From Meconema thalassinum (lineage: Eukaryota > Arthropoda > Insecta > Orthoptera > Tettigoniidae), in the NCBI GenBank assembly GCA_946902985.2, contig CAMPQE020000053.1, forward strand, positions 930,001 through 994,000: a stretch of 64,000 bases of DNA, written 5' to 3'. This document shows positions 10,899-20,786 of the stretch, piece after piece; position 1 is the stretch's first letter; each line of letters starts with the position of its first letter. A program made the position numbers and the translations under genes. The notes beneath the pieces were generated by a model. It saw nothing but the letters and a program-made list of their open reading frames with translations, was not told where the DNA came from and ran no database searches.

Positions 10899-11617
10899 CA
10901 GGCGCGGTTCTAGAGTTTGGCTTTTGGGGGGGGGGGGGGGGGGGGGGTCAGAGAATCGAAATTGTTAAGAAAAATGGTATCACTAAAAACGCAATCACAA
11001 AATAACCAAACGTACAAAACCAGACATTTTTTTTTGCAAGCTACACGGATACAAATTTGATGCGTTTAGCGCACCAAAAATATTCGTACAAATTGCAACG
11101 GCGTGTTTTGCGACTCTTAAATCGAGCTTCGAGAAAAGTATCAAGGTACGTTACAGTTTCGGCAAGTCGAGTTGGTACCGACAAAGGGAGAATGTCACAG
11201 CTTAAATTCCCAACCAAGCCTTCAGTCTGGACGTCGGCAAAATTTTTTGGTGCGAAAAAAAAGCCCCAAATTCCTATCCGTGTATTGCTGCACATTCATC
11301 GTGACTTCACTATAAACATCGATTCGGTAATCACAAGGTTTGCTTAACAAAATAGATGAGTTGATTTTGTTATATAAATTTTGTTATATAACAGGCATGA
11401 ATTTGTAACAGATCATAATAATTGCAATACAGATATTTTCAGTATAGAATAAAATGAAAAAAAAAAACTGTTTTTCAGTTTAAATTCGTTAAGTTTTATT
11501 TGTTTGGTTATTGTGTTTTCGTTTCTTGAGTTTGCAAAAAAATTTGGTCTCCGTTTGTGGGGGGGGGGGGGGGGGGTCATGACCCCCGTGCCCCCACCCC
11601 CCTTGAATCCACACCTG
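10899..11617. mobile_element. Non-autonomous hAT-like transposon with G-tracts (719 bp)
   Basis: Ends read caggcgcggttctagag on the left and, as reverse complement on the right, caggtgtggattcaag. Flanking 8-mers gcccctga (10891-10898) and gccccaga (11618-11625) differ at one base, consistent with an aged 8-bp hAT-type target-site duplication. Near each end lies a long G-run (22 G at 10926-10947; 18 G at 11559-11576) on the same strand, each followed by GTCA. The open frames inside (11041-11347, both strands) overlap and show no transposase motif. Confidence 0.7.
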
Positions 11618-11625
11618 GCCCCAGA

Positions 11626-12002
11626 AACATTACTAAATGGCTTTGGGGTCAGAAAAGAACATGAGTTAACCAATGGAGTTTAGACATTTAATATGTTACC
11701 CTGAAACATGTGACAGCAATGTTCTATTAAAATACGGTAGGCCTGTATCCTTCCTGCAACCCAGGGAATGCTCTTTGGTTTGCAGTAATGTATTATGTTT
11801 ATGACGGAGAGAGAAGCTACTGGACACTGCAAAAGTAAACTCGGCTGCAGTTTTATGTTGTTGCTGATTATTTTAGGGCCCTTGTGAGATCGTGGATATG
11901 TAGCCCCGTGTACTTAGGAGTTTGTGAATTTGTCTGAGAACCTGTGTTACTGTGTCGTCTGTACTGGTGAGTGTAAACAGAAGATATTAGTTTTGCGAGA
12001 TC
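11626..12002. other. No gene seen
   Basis: Flanking sequence between two mobile elements; no coding or structural feature found. The last bases (about 11990-12006) resemble the 3' tail of the SINE that resumes at 12769. Confidence 0.4.
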
Positions 12003-12006
12003 ATAA

Positions 12007-12768
12007 GAGTAGAGGAGTAGTGACAGTTTTAACGAGTGACACTAGCCGCTCGGCTACGCTGACCATTTAGCCAAGTAGGATTTGATTTATCTCGCGAACC
12101 CATGGTCCAATTTGGGTATATAAGCTATCAAATTACTCGCGGTGTTATTTGTTATATTTTTTTTTGAAAAAATTTTTTTTGAAAGTAGGGGATATTTTGA
12201 AAACAATTTATCGCGAAGCGTTGTGCAACGGCTCAAACGAAGGGTCTTTATGTCCTTTATCGTTAGAATAAAACAATTTTAAAAATTGGTTATATTTCAG
12301 AAATTAAGAATTTTACAAAGAAGTGTATTTGACATAAATAAGGTCTTCGCCCCCTCTACCCCTAAAATAAGTTTCAGGACTCTAGGACAAAAGTAAGTGT
12401 GGTAGTTAAGCAACGATGATCCTCGCGTGTGTGTGCTTGAATACGGATGGCTATGTTGGAAAAGGGTTATGAGTTGATATCTTTGGAAGGAATAGGGTTA
12501 GAGAGTCAAGCGAAGATTCGTTTTATGGTTGGTTTTTTCAATCTATCACATGGTGAGGTTATTTTGTTGATAGGTTAACTCTTGGAAATGGATTTAAAAA
12601 TATAGCGAGTGGTCCATAGGAAAGAGGGCGTCACCCCGAGTAATTTGATACCTTATATGCCCAAATTGGACCATGGGTTCGCGAGATATATCAATCTTAC
12701 TTGGCTAAAGAGTCAACGTAGCCGAGCGGCTAGTTTCACTCGTTAGAACTGTCACTACTCCTCTACTC
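12007..12768. mobile_element. MITE-like element with 137-bp terminal inverted repeats
   Basis: The left arm 12007-12144 and right arm 12632-12768 are near-perfect inverted copies. Shared blocks include gagtaGAGGAGTAGTGACAG at the tips, CTAGCCGCTCGGCTACG and CATGGTCCAATTTGGG. The flanks carry ATAA on both sides (12003-12006 and 12769-12772). The 490-bp core has no coding capacity. Long arms without a gene fit a foldback-type or deleted DNA transposon; the superfamily is not clear. A TAA-type (3-bp) duplication is an alternative reading of the same junction. Confidence 0.75.
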
Positions 12769-12917
12769 ATAAGCCATGGGACATCGTTTTTGCGTGGAAT
12801 ACAAACCACTGGACATGGCATTTCACTTTGAAAATCTCACATGCATTGACCGGGAATCGAACCTGGTCCACCGTGGTGAGATGCTAACAGATTGACCACT
12901 GTACCACCACGCCCCGT
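12769..12917 (-). mobile_element. tRNA-derived SINE, family 1, copy 1
   Basis: Read on the minus strand from 12917, it starts ggggcgtggtggtacagtgg (A-box region) and has the B-box ggttcgattcccgg around 12861-12848, then a body ending tggcttat at the edge of the MITE. A second copy of the same family lies at 17518-17714, with shared blocks such as catgcattgaccgggaatcg and ggacatggcatttcac. The 3' tail is cut by the 12007-12768 element. Confidence 0.75.
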
Positions 12918-13177
12918 TACTGGTGTGTGTATTTGCAATTGAGGTAGGATTTGGATAGGAAACAGCCGTGTCCTTAAGTTAGGTATCATCCCAGCATTCG
13001 CCTGGAAACCACCGATAACCACTTCCAGGATGGCTGAGGTAGGACTCGAACCCATCTCTATTCATTTTTGCCTCACGAGGCTAAGTGTAGCCCACTCCAG
13101 CCCTCAGACCAGAATTAAAGGTTTCTTGGCAGAGGCGGGAATCGAACCCGGGCCTCCCCGGTGGCAGCCCAGAATGC
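12918..13177 (-). mobile_element. tRNA-related SINE, family 2, 5'-truncated
   Basis: On the minus strand it begins around 13177 with aggcccgggttcgattcccg (B-box) followed by a body containing 'cagcctcgtgaggc' (here acttagcctcgtgagg), a second ggttcgagtcc-like block near 13050, and a tail toward 12918. The A-box side is missing. It abuts the 5' end of the family-1 SINE, so the two lie head-to-tail. The tcagcctcgtgagg block is shared with the SINE at 18211-18528. Confidence 0.6.
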
Positions 13178-13281
13178 AGTTATTCGCAAGTCCTCGTATA
13201 TTTAGAATCCTTTTGACTACTTTCTATTCATATGAGAAACCTGATTTAACAACCAGGCCCATAATAGCCCTCCGGTATATA

Positions 13282-14001
13282 CACTAAGGAAACTGGAAAT
13301 TGCAACACCATGAAGGCATTGGTGGTTTGTGTTGATTTTCAAGATATGGAACGATGCCATGTTGGTATGTAAACGATCACAGTTTCAGACCCATTGGATT
13401 GTTGCTACAGGTCTCCCCACGTGATTGGTCGCGGAGGAATCACCTCCAGTATATGGACTCTGGTGTAGCGTAGTTGACTTGCAGTCTGTGCAGTGAAGTG
13501 CTCCCCGTCAAACATGCCTCGACGACAGAGAAGAGCACGCTATCAACAACTGTCGCCGTTTGAGAGGGCTCGGATAATTGGGCTGTGTGAGGCTGGATTA
13601 TCGCTAAGGACTGTCGCTGCACGTGTTGGCCGACAGGCATCTACGGTACAACGTGTATAGCAGCAGTGGTCAAATGAAAGTACCCACACACGTAGACCGG
13701 GCACTGGCCCAGCGCAACAGACAACTGTGAGAGAGGATCGCCGCATCATTCGGATGGCCCGAATGGAACCCATGCAGCAGCAGCGCAAATTCGAGCAGCT
13801 GTGGCACCCCACGTTACACAACAAACAGTTGGTAATCGCCTGCGTGCAGCTGGCTTACGATCCCGTGTCCCTGCAGAAGATGTTCCATTGTCCCCACAGC
13901 GGCGACGTGTAAGGCTGGCCTGGTGTCGAGAACTATCAACGTGTGTCGACGAATGACATAGGGTCGTCTTTAGTGATGAATCGCGCTTCTGTCTTGTCCA
14001 C
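13282..14001 (+). mobile_element. Tc1-like transposon, left half
   Basis: Follows a TA dinucleotide (13280-13281). The 5' terminal repeat (cactaaggaaactggaaatt, then gcaacacc) matches the imperfect inverted copy at the far end (near 21420-21455, gtagcaacttccattttctt). The element is interrupted after 14001 and resumes at 20787-20791 in the same reading sense; 'CLVH' at the left break and 'SDRRNRVRRR' at the right are contiguous in Tc1 transposases. Confidence 0.8.
13514..14001 (+). pseudogene. Tc1-like transposase, N-terminal half
   Basis: The frame starts at the ATG at 13514 with 'MPRRQRRARYQQLSPFERAR' and a helix-turn-helix segment ('GLCEAGLSLRTVAARVGRQ'), the DNA-binding paired-like domain that recognises the transposon ends. 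A TAG at 13658-13660 interrupts it; the same frame reopens through 'REDRRIIRMARMEP' (from about 13727) until a stop at 13912. Frameshifts are needed to reach the 'VVFSDESRF' motif near 13969-13988, which carries the first catalytic Asp. The protein is cut at 14001 by the large insertion. Dead copy. Confidence 0.8.
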
Positions 14002-15702
14002 TGGGTAGGTTTTTGCTAGGAATTAACCTTACACACAAGGGAAGATGAAGAGAGAAGTAAAGGGAAGTGGGTTTTGGACTAGGGAATAAGTGTGGATGAT
14101 AGGACGAGAGTCCAACACCAAACATGAACAATGTTTAGAGACGAGTATCACCGCAAAGCCCGTGAAACAACTAAAGTAGGTATGGACCTGGCCGTAGCAA
14201 ACGGGATATGCAGCTGGAACTTGAGCTATACGCAAGCAAGCAGCTATAGCGTATTCCCTCTCAAGCATAAATTTGCCTACTATGGGGAAGGGCAAGACAA
14301 AGAGTGACAGATTTACTGTTTGTACTTTCAAAAGTGTTAGGTCTAACAAAATGTCCTGAAAGGCAAACAAAGGTTGGGCTCGTAGTGATATTTCTTAACT
14401 CCGGGTGGTTAATTCCTCTCAGCAAATGACCGAGTACCACCTGGAAGGGTAGCGATGAAACAGTTATGCTTTTGAAAATAATTCTGGTAAGAGCACCAAT
14501 AGTTGCATTTAAGAATGGCTAAGCTTTTACCCAGCAAAGCGCCGACTAAAAGTTTAGACAATGAGAAAAACTTAAATTTCGAAAACCAACCATAAGATGT
14601 AGAGAAAAACTCAACAAGCAGGAAGCTGGCAGAGCGAGCTATACTTGCCCTACTGGCGAGTTAGAATTAGCTATAAAAACTAAGAGAGGCTTTAATAAGT
14701 CTGTGACTAAGAGTTCTTGCTCAAATGCAACAAATAGTGGAACCATTATTAATTTGATTTGTGAGTTTTTTAAAGAGGGCAAAAGCCAGGAAGAGTCAGG
14801 GAAGACAGGGTCCTACCTCAGCGTGAATCTAGCGAAAAGAATAACGAGAAAAAATAATAGGTTTATTAACAATGAAATAAACTTTGAAGAATTAACAAAG
14901 AATTAATAACAGTTAGATCATGATTGTGATTTCTAAAAGGTTACATGTGAAGATCTGAGACCTAAAGATAACAAGTTTATAATTGGCAAACAATTTTAAA
15001 TTGATTACAAGTTTAAGATTTGTGGTAAGCACTAAAAACCTGAATAAGATTTTAAAAGTGGTGCTTAAAAAGGACAATTTTTTCGTTTGTAACAATAATT
15101 ATCAAGTAATTCTAGCGTAGCCGAATTAATCAGGTTCGATGTGGGTATTTTAAGCTTTCATATTTAGAAATCTTAAAAGTATGAAAAAATAACAATTTAA
15201 AATTATAACTAAAAGAGAGAGAGAAAATAAGTAGAAGTTTCTAGAACTTCATATATTTAAATAGAGATCACGAAAAAAAAAATAGGGCAAGTTTCCCTTT
15301 CGTGAAACCTAGAGATAACTCACTTGTGAGTAGAAAGAATTGAATTCCCTCATTAGAAGGGAGAAACAATATATTTTAGGGCGTGTACTAGACACGAAGT
15401 TACAGAAATTAATTAGTTGTAAATGGAGCAAATATGGGAGGGCACTTACTGAGAGTGACACCTCATTGGAAAAAGTCCTAAATTTACAATTTTGTTACTC
15501 TAGTTTGGTAGTAAAGGGTTTGGAAGAGATGAAATGGGATTGTGGAAGAGTGTTCATGGCCGTATTTATTGTACTCGGACGAGCGCGACGTGGTTGTTAA
15601 GTTGAACGGGCACTGTTTTCACTATAGGCTGTTGATGTAGTTGAAAAGTTCACTATAGTAGCACTTGTAAATCACTAGTTGAGTTTTAGCTTGAGAGAAT
15701 TA
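14002..15702. mobile_element. Left part of an unidentified insertion in the Tc1-like element
   Basis: Sequence inserted into the Tc1 transposase after 14001. Its right counterpart is 19677-20786. The four bases CCAC occur at both junctions (13998-14001; 20787-20790) and may be the target duplication. No transposase, RT or LTR pair was recognised. A plus-strand open frame at 15340-15600 (86 codons) has no motif I know. A-rich, with possible old coding remnants around 14640-14910. Confidence 0.4.
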
Positions 15703-16215
15703 TAGGCCAGCCACCGTAAACACAAAAATCGCGTTAGGTCGCAAAAAAATGCAAGGTTCTGATTTTTTGGTATGTTGTTAGGATAGATACCAATAATGTA
15801 AAACCAAGTTTGCAACCTCGAAAGACCAGTGCTAACTTCGTGGTGCTCGAAAAACCTCGAAATTTTCAGATGTTTGTCGGTTGTTGGCTTACAACTTCCA
15901 AAATATGCATTCAATGCAACGTTACCCTTTACAGTTTTAAAGAAGATAAAATTACCGACAATTTGAGCGCAACTCCAGCTCTGCATGTCTTATAGATCTC
16001 GAGATACAACACTTCAAACATGGGCCATTTTTTTCAAAACTTTGAAATTTGTAGTAAGCTAGTCTTTCGAACAATATACCGTCTAAAATACTCATTCTAC
16101 GAGGAAAGGCATGGGAAATGAAGTTGTAGAGCAGTTATTTAGCTTTACTTTAAGGACAGGAAAAATACTGTAAGACTAATAGTTCTCTTGTTATCAGGTA
16201 AAAACAAAATAAAGA
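15703..16215 (+). repeat. Left terminal inverted repeat
   Basis: About 513 bp, inverted copy of 19187-19676, with small insertions and point changes. Starts TAGGCCAG. Confidence 0.8.
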
Positions 16216-16289
16216 AATCGGATATTTCAAAAAATAGGGCTTCGAATGTACATTGTTATCAATATTGCACAGTTATGTATTAATATCAT

Positions 16290-16487
16290 GGGGAGCGTGA
16301 TGGTGGAGTGGCATAGCTGCTCGTCTTTCACTTGGACGGCCGTGGTTCGAGTCCCGATGATATCGGGTTCTAATTTTCAACTGAAAAAATCATGTGGTGT
16401 CAGGAAGGGCATCCGGCCTTAAATCCCCAGCCAAAGCCAAAATGAGCCTGGTTGGCTCCGGCGACCCCAATTAATTGGAAAAAGCCG
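16290..16487 (+). mobile_element. tRNA-derived SINE, family 3
   Basis: The 5' part resembles a tRNA promoter: gtggagtggcatagctgc (A-box region) and B-box ggttcgagtcc at 16344-16354. The body continues through 'gtcaggaagggcatccggcc' and ends with 'ggcgaccccaattaattgg' and an 'aagccgaag' tail. The 'gaagggcatccggcc' block is a common LINE-derived SINE tail, implying mobilisation by a partner LINE. Confidence 0.75.
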
Positions 16488-16509
16488 AAGAATGTTTTTT
16501 ATCTATTAA

Positions 16510-16660
16510 TGTCATATTTTTTGTGGGTTGGGTGCCTGGAAGAAATCGCTCTTAGCGATAAGGCCGCCCATTGCAGTCAATGTTATTCTTACTCTTTGAG
16601 AAAAACTCGCTTTACTTTTACTTATGTTATGTTGATTGCAATAAAGTGTTTATAATCTAA
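16510..16660 (+). mobile_element. LINE/SINE 3'-end fragment
   Basis: Contains 'gaagaaatcgctcttagcga' followed by taaggccgcc and a terminal 'caataaagtgtttataatct', like a non-LTR retrotransposon 3' UTR with its end. No coding sequence. Placed by pattern memory only. Confidence 0.45.
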
Positions 16661-17517
16661 TCTATTATTGTGATATTTATTAAATGTTACATTTAAAAGG
16701 AATGACAAAGTACGAACCTTGGCAGTGGCCACAGTCAAGGTTTCTATTGACCCTCTCACAATATTCCAACGGCTGTGTATAACAAAACAGTCTGAGACCG
16801 ACCTACATAACCACTTTACATACGAGTTGGCCCCATATCCCATGGCTCTATTCTCCGAAGAGGGAATGCGAAAAGGAACAAAATCATCGTTCTACACTGC
16901 CTTTACGCCCCTCCCAGAAAACGTCGCCGTTGGACTAAGAACTTTTGTTGTAGTGGATGGAGGATACTTGCTCCATAAGGTTATATGGCAACGGAACAGC
17001 TAGGGTGAGGGAAATTATTAGTAGCTATATTTATCACCTATACGACCAACCATTTTGGAAAAAAAATGTCTCAGTAGTATTCGATGGCTACCCAGAAGAG
17101 GGTACAGCTAAGAGCACAAAAACAGCAGAACGGCTACGACGTTATGCAGCCTCAGCGTGCAGCGATATCTTTTTTGAAGAATCGACACTGATCGAAGTGC
17201 CCCAGGAAAAGTTTTTGTCCAACCCAAAAAACAAGCAGCGCCTGATCAACTTAATGTGTACTGGACTGGGTATACAAGGGATCGAAACAAAGCAAGCTCC
17301 ATAGGACGCCGACTGCCTCATTGTGAGGACAGCATTGGTAAAGAGCGAGGAGTACGAGCACGTCATAACCGCTGGAGACCTCTTGGTGCTCCTAAATGGA
17401 TTGGGCGCCAACAAACAAAATGTTTCCTTCCAGAAAGTGCCAGGGGTGGAACAGGTTGCAAGCAGTTCTTGTCAACATCATTCATTCGAGGAGATCTCTC
17501 ACTCCCCCCTGGAATAG

Positions 17518-17714
17518 AAGGAAAAAAGGAAGATTGCAGTTTTACGTGACCGTGAATCTTGTGATTATGAGCCACGGGACCTCCTTTTTACGTGGAATCC
17601 GAACCACAGGACATGGCATTTCACTTCGAAAATCTCACATGCATTGACCGGGAATCGAACCTGGACCGCCTTGGTGAGAGGCATACAGCTAGACCGCTGA
17701 GCCACCACGCCCCT
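17518..17714 (-). mobile_element. tRNA-derived SINE, family 1, copy 2, inside the pseudogene
   Basis: Minus-strand SINE: 5' end aggggcgtggtggctcagcg (A-box region), B-box ggttcgattcc, body shared with 12769-12917, and a 3' tail of short T/C-rich sequence. An 11-bp direct repeat, ccctggaatag, flanks it (17507-17517; 17715-17725), marking retroposition into coding sequence. This copy shows the full 3' tail that copy 1 has lost. Confidence 0.85.
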
Positions 17715-18210
17715 CCCTGGAATAGAGTTGTCCCTCCACGCCATCAGTGGTTGCGACACCACCTCTGCCCTTTTCGGGCAAGGGCAAACGAAGATATTGA
17801 GCGTCCTTTCAAAACGGCCAGACCTTCTTGACGCGGCTACCACTTTTCTGAACAATAATGCCACCCATGAGGAGATAGCCTCTCCTGGCAACAAATGCCT
17901 CGTGGCTTTGAATGGCGGTTGAAAAGACGATTCTCTCCACGCCTTGCGTTACGGGATATTTGTCCGATCTGCTGCCAGCGCTAATGTCAACCTCGCTCGT
18001 CTGCCCCCAACCGAGGAGGCTGCTGCCCAACATTCCTACAGAACCTACCACCAGGTGCAGAAGTGGTTGGGGGTTGAGAAAGAGCCCACCAAGAGGGGAT
18101 GGACAAGGAGTCAGCAGGGGCTGACACCGGTGACCTCACACAAGGAACCAGCGCCGCAAACTCTGCTAAAACTCCTGTCATGCAGGTTAGGTAATCCATT
18201 CGTATTAGGT

Positions 18211-18528
18211 AGCCGGCCCCGTGGTGTTGGGGTAGCGCGCCTGCCTCTCACCCGGAGGCCCCGGGTTCGATCCCCGGCTCCGTCAGGGATTTTAAAACTG
18301 ACGTGAGGGTTGGAACGGGGTGCACTCAGCCTCGTGAGGACAATTGAGTAGCTGTCTGACAGTAAGACAGCGCCCCGATCACGAATACCAAGATTAACGG
18401 CCGAGGGGACCCGACGCGCTGATCACGTGTCACCCCAATATCTGCAGGCCAAATGGCTGGGCAGCGGTCGCTTGGTCGGCCTTAGCCCGTCATGGGCTGG
18501 ATAGTGCCAGGGGTTGACTTTTTTTTTT
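18211..18528 (+). mobile_element. tRNA-derived SINE, family 4, with perfect TSD, inside intron
   Basis: A-box region gtgttggggtagcgcgcctg and B-box gggttcgatcc (18263-18273), then a body with 'cagcctcgtgagg' and a terminal T-run (18520-18528). A perfect 13-bp duplication, attcgtattaggt, flanks it (18198-18210; 18529-18541). It lies in the intron of the 16719-18908 gene; without it the intron would be about 140 bp. Confidence 0.9.
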
Positions 18529-19186
18529 ATTCGTATTAGGTCGATACTAGTCAATGTCCAATGCTGGACATAGGTATTTTTTTCTGATTAGAATTAAAAC
18601 ATTTGAATCTGTTGTAACCTGGAGTTATTATAACTGCTGAAATTCTTGTCATACAGGTGCCTGAAAGAGTGCGGAGCAGGGTATGCTCCTGCCGGAGAGA
18701 AGGGCTGAAATGCTCTGCTCTCTGTAAAATTTGTCGGGGGAAGAACTGCCTTAATTCTCCTACCCTAGAAATGACTGAGTCAGACGAAGAAGACGACTTC
18801 GACGACCCCCTTTTACATCCAAATCCAAATACACTGGAGTCTCTAGAGCCCCATGAAAAGCCGTATGAAGAACCTGGGCCATCCAAGAGAATACTATTGT
18901 CTCGCTAAGTGCAGATAAACCTAAGATCACATACCTACCCGTTTGTTGTAATTTATTAATAAATAGTAGGTAATTGACGTGTTGCGTGTTTCTGTCGCAG
19001 GTGTTAGCTGAGGCCCCTCCATCACTTCGCCACTGCGACATCAATATTGATAATAAATTACTGATTATCATTAATTGTTTTCAATTTCATTTTGCATGAA
19101 AAACAAATTTTCCACTGATTGATGTCTTTCTTATCCTTTTAAAAAGTCCTACAATTCGTCAAGCTACATTTTTTGAAAAATTCAAT

Positions 19187-19676
19187 TGGCTATTTTTGGG
19201 TTTTACCTGATAACAAGAGAACTATTGGTCTTATAGTGTTTTGCTAATGCTTAAATTAAAGCTAAATAACTGCTCTACAACTTTTCATTTGATGACTTTC
19301 CTCGTAGAATGAGTATTTTAGACGATAATTTGTTCGAAAGACTAGCTTACTCCAAATTTCGAACAATTTGAAAAAAATGGCCCATTTTTGAAGTGTTGTA
19401 TTTCGAGACCTATAAGACATACAGAGTTGGAGTTGCACTCAAATTGTCGGTAATTTTGTCTTCTTGAAAAGTGACTTTGCCATAGAATGCATATTTTGGA
19501 AGTTGTAAGCCATAAATCGAAAAACGTCTGAAAATGTCGAGGTTTTTCGAGCACCACGAAGGTCTTTTGAGGTTGCAAACTTGGTTGTACACTATTGGTA
19601 TCTATCCTAACAACAAACCAACAAATCAGAAACTTGCAATTTTTTGCGACCTAGAATGTCTTAGATGACTGGCCTA
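19187..19676 (-). repeat. Right terminal inverted repeat
   Basis: Inverted copy of 15703-16215, ending CTGGCCTA next to TTA. The open frames read across it at 19342-19592 mirror those in the left arm and are not genes. Confidence 0.8.
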
Positions 19677-20786
19677 TTAAGAGTTGTAGTTTCTATAGGT
19701 GGTAGTTAAATGCAGCAGAAAATTGCCCACGTAGGAAGACAATTTATGTGGATTAGAAGTTTATACCACATATGTTTCTCAGTGAAGAAAAAGTACTCTC
19801 ATATTAAAGTGGAAAATACTTGACAGTTTAACTGGTAGATAGTTTTTTTGTTATGGAAAATTCCAGAGCAATGATATCTGTTGAAATGGGTAGAAAGTCC
19901 CTCGGCGGAAAACTAGATATTATAGACAGTGGGTATTTTAGGAATATCCCTCGATGTGAGATAGCATCTCTGAAAATCTGTACAAGGAGTACTATTTCAA
20001 TTTGAAAGTTAGACTTGATAGCTAGGGTTTGATCAAGAAGATCTCTTGACGGCAGTTATTGTATCACATATAGCAATTTCACTGTCTATAAAATCAAAAT
20101 AAAAGCATTTAGCTTTTAAAAGCGATGAGAATGTGTTTAAAACGAGAAGTCGGTACTTATCTTTGCTTCATGAAGAAAGCGATGTTGCTGTTGACGCTTG
20201 ATTTTAAAACTCGAACATGCCGTCGGATTTTGAAGTTTGCCTCTCGAGTTGAGGAGGCGAGCCTTAGTTGGGCTCCAACTGACTGGTTTGACTTCAGACG
20301 CACAAGTGAGGCCAGCTCAACGAAGCGCGGAGGGACCAGGGAAGGAAAAAGAGTGGGGGTAGGAGACAAAGGAATATACATAAGAATGAAAAACTTTACA
20401 AAAATTAAGAATCTTGATGAAATGGTCTTCAAAGAGTTGATAGCAGGCGTCACTAGCGAAGCCTGGTTGATGGTTTGTAGACGAAGTCCTCTTGATCACA
20501 GAGATGATAGCTGGCGATAGCGACGAGATCTGGAGACCAGATTGGTAAGGAAGTCCTCTTGTACATGGAAAAATTGAGGAACTTCAGAGATTCGTTGCTA
20601 GATGACGCTTGGTGGGTCATGGAAGATATATATCTAGAACAGACTCACAGGTAATATAAGCAAAGTGCATAAACAGAAAAAAACCAGGAGATCACTGTTG
20701 GTGTTTGCGTAAAAGGAAGTAATAAAATAAACAAAGAGCAGCAAAAGCTTACTCTGTCTTACCGTGTATTCCAAGGAATACACCAC
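19677..20786. mobile_element. Right part of an unidentified insertion in the Tc1-like element
   Basis: Counterpart of 14002-15702. A 131-codon plus-strand frame (20125-20520) overlaps a minus-strand frame and has no recognisable domain. The right terminus (…ggaatacaccac) has only weak inverted similarity to the left terminus (tgggtaggtttttgctagg), so the element class is open. Confidence 0.4.

Larger units (their letters stand above)
16719..18908 (+). pseudogene. PIN/FEN-like and Cys-rich multicopy arthropod family, decayed, one intron
   Basis: Segments in order: 'PLTIFQRLC' and 'FTYELAPYPMALF' (16760-16850); 'VVVDGGYLLHKVIW' (frameshift near 16985); 'VSVVFDGYPEEG'; 'EKFLSNPKNKQR'; 'GIETKQAP' stop (TAG 17302-17304) 'DADCLIV'; 'AGDLLVLLNGL'; a SINE insertion (17518-17714); 'LHAISGCDTTSALFGQGQ' (17731-17784); a TGA at 17920-17922; 'LPPTEEAAAQHSYRTYHQVQ'; 'PVTSHKEPAPQTLLKLLSC'. 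An intron at 18186-18656 (GT...ATACAG) leads to the Cys-rich tail 'CSCRREGLKCSALCKICRG' with one frameshift, an acidic stretch and 'GPSKR'. I recognise this order from uncharacterized, often multicopy arthropod and cnidarian proteins. Spaced acidic residues (DGG, FDGY, DAD, DLL) suggest a PIN/FEN-type nuclease core and the Cys-rich tail could bind DNA; both are inferences. At least two stops and two frameshifts make it non-functional. The N-terminus is missing. Confidence 0.7.
15703..19676 (+). mobile_element. 3.97-kb element with ~500-bp terminal inverted repeats carrying a PIN-like/Cys-rich gene
   Basis: Two long inverted arms (15703-~16215 and ~19187-19676) start with TAGGCCAG and end with CTGGCCTA. 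Matching inner blocks include 'gtgctcgaaaaacctcga', 'taccgacaatttgag', 'actcattctacgaggaaag' and 'agttctcttgttatcaggta'. The trinucleotide TTA flanks both sides (15700-15702; 19677-19679). Between the arms lie retroposon fragments and one decayed spliced gene (16719-18908). The long arms and a TTA duplication suggest a DNA transposon (a 3-bp TWA target is used by PIF/Harbinger elements, but no Harbinger transposase is seen). The element sits inside the 14002-20786 insertion. Confidence 0.65.

Noticed and set aside
11041..11347. Open frames inside the 10899-11617 element as a transposase remnant
   Set aside because: Overlapping frames on opposite strands without any hAT motif; the element appears non-coding.
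15675..15995. Short open frames in the inverted arms (also 19342-19592)
   Set aside because: They occur on both strands of both arms and show no motif; they are by-products of the repeat.
18211..18290. Functional tRNA gene
   Set aside because: A- and B-box-like sequences are followed by a long SINE body, T tail and target duplication, so it is a SINE. The same applies at 12848-12917, 13131-13177, 16290-16360, 17640-17714 and 26000-26080.
20125..20520. 131-codon frame as a gene of the unknown insertion
   Set aside because: Overlaps a minus-strand frame of similar length and has no recognisable domain; insufficient support.
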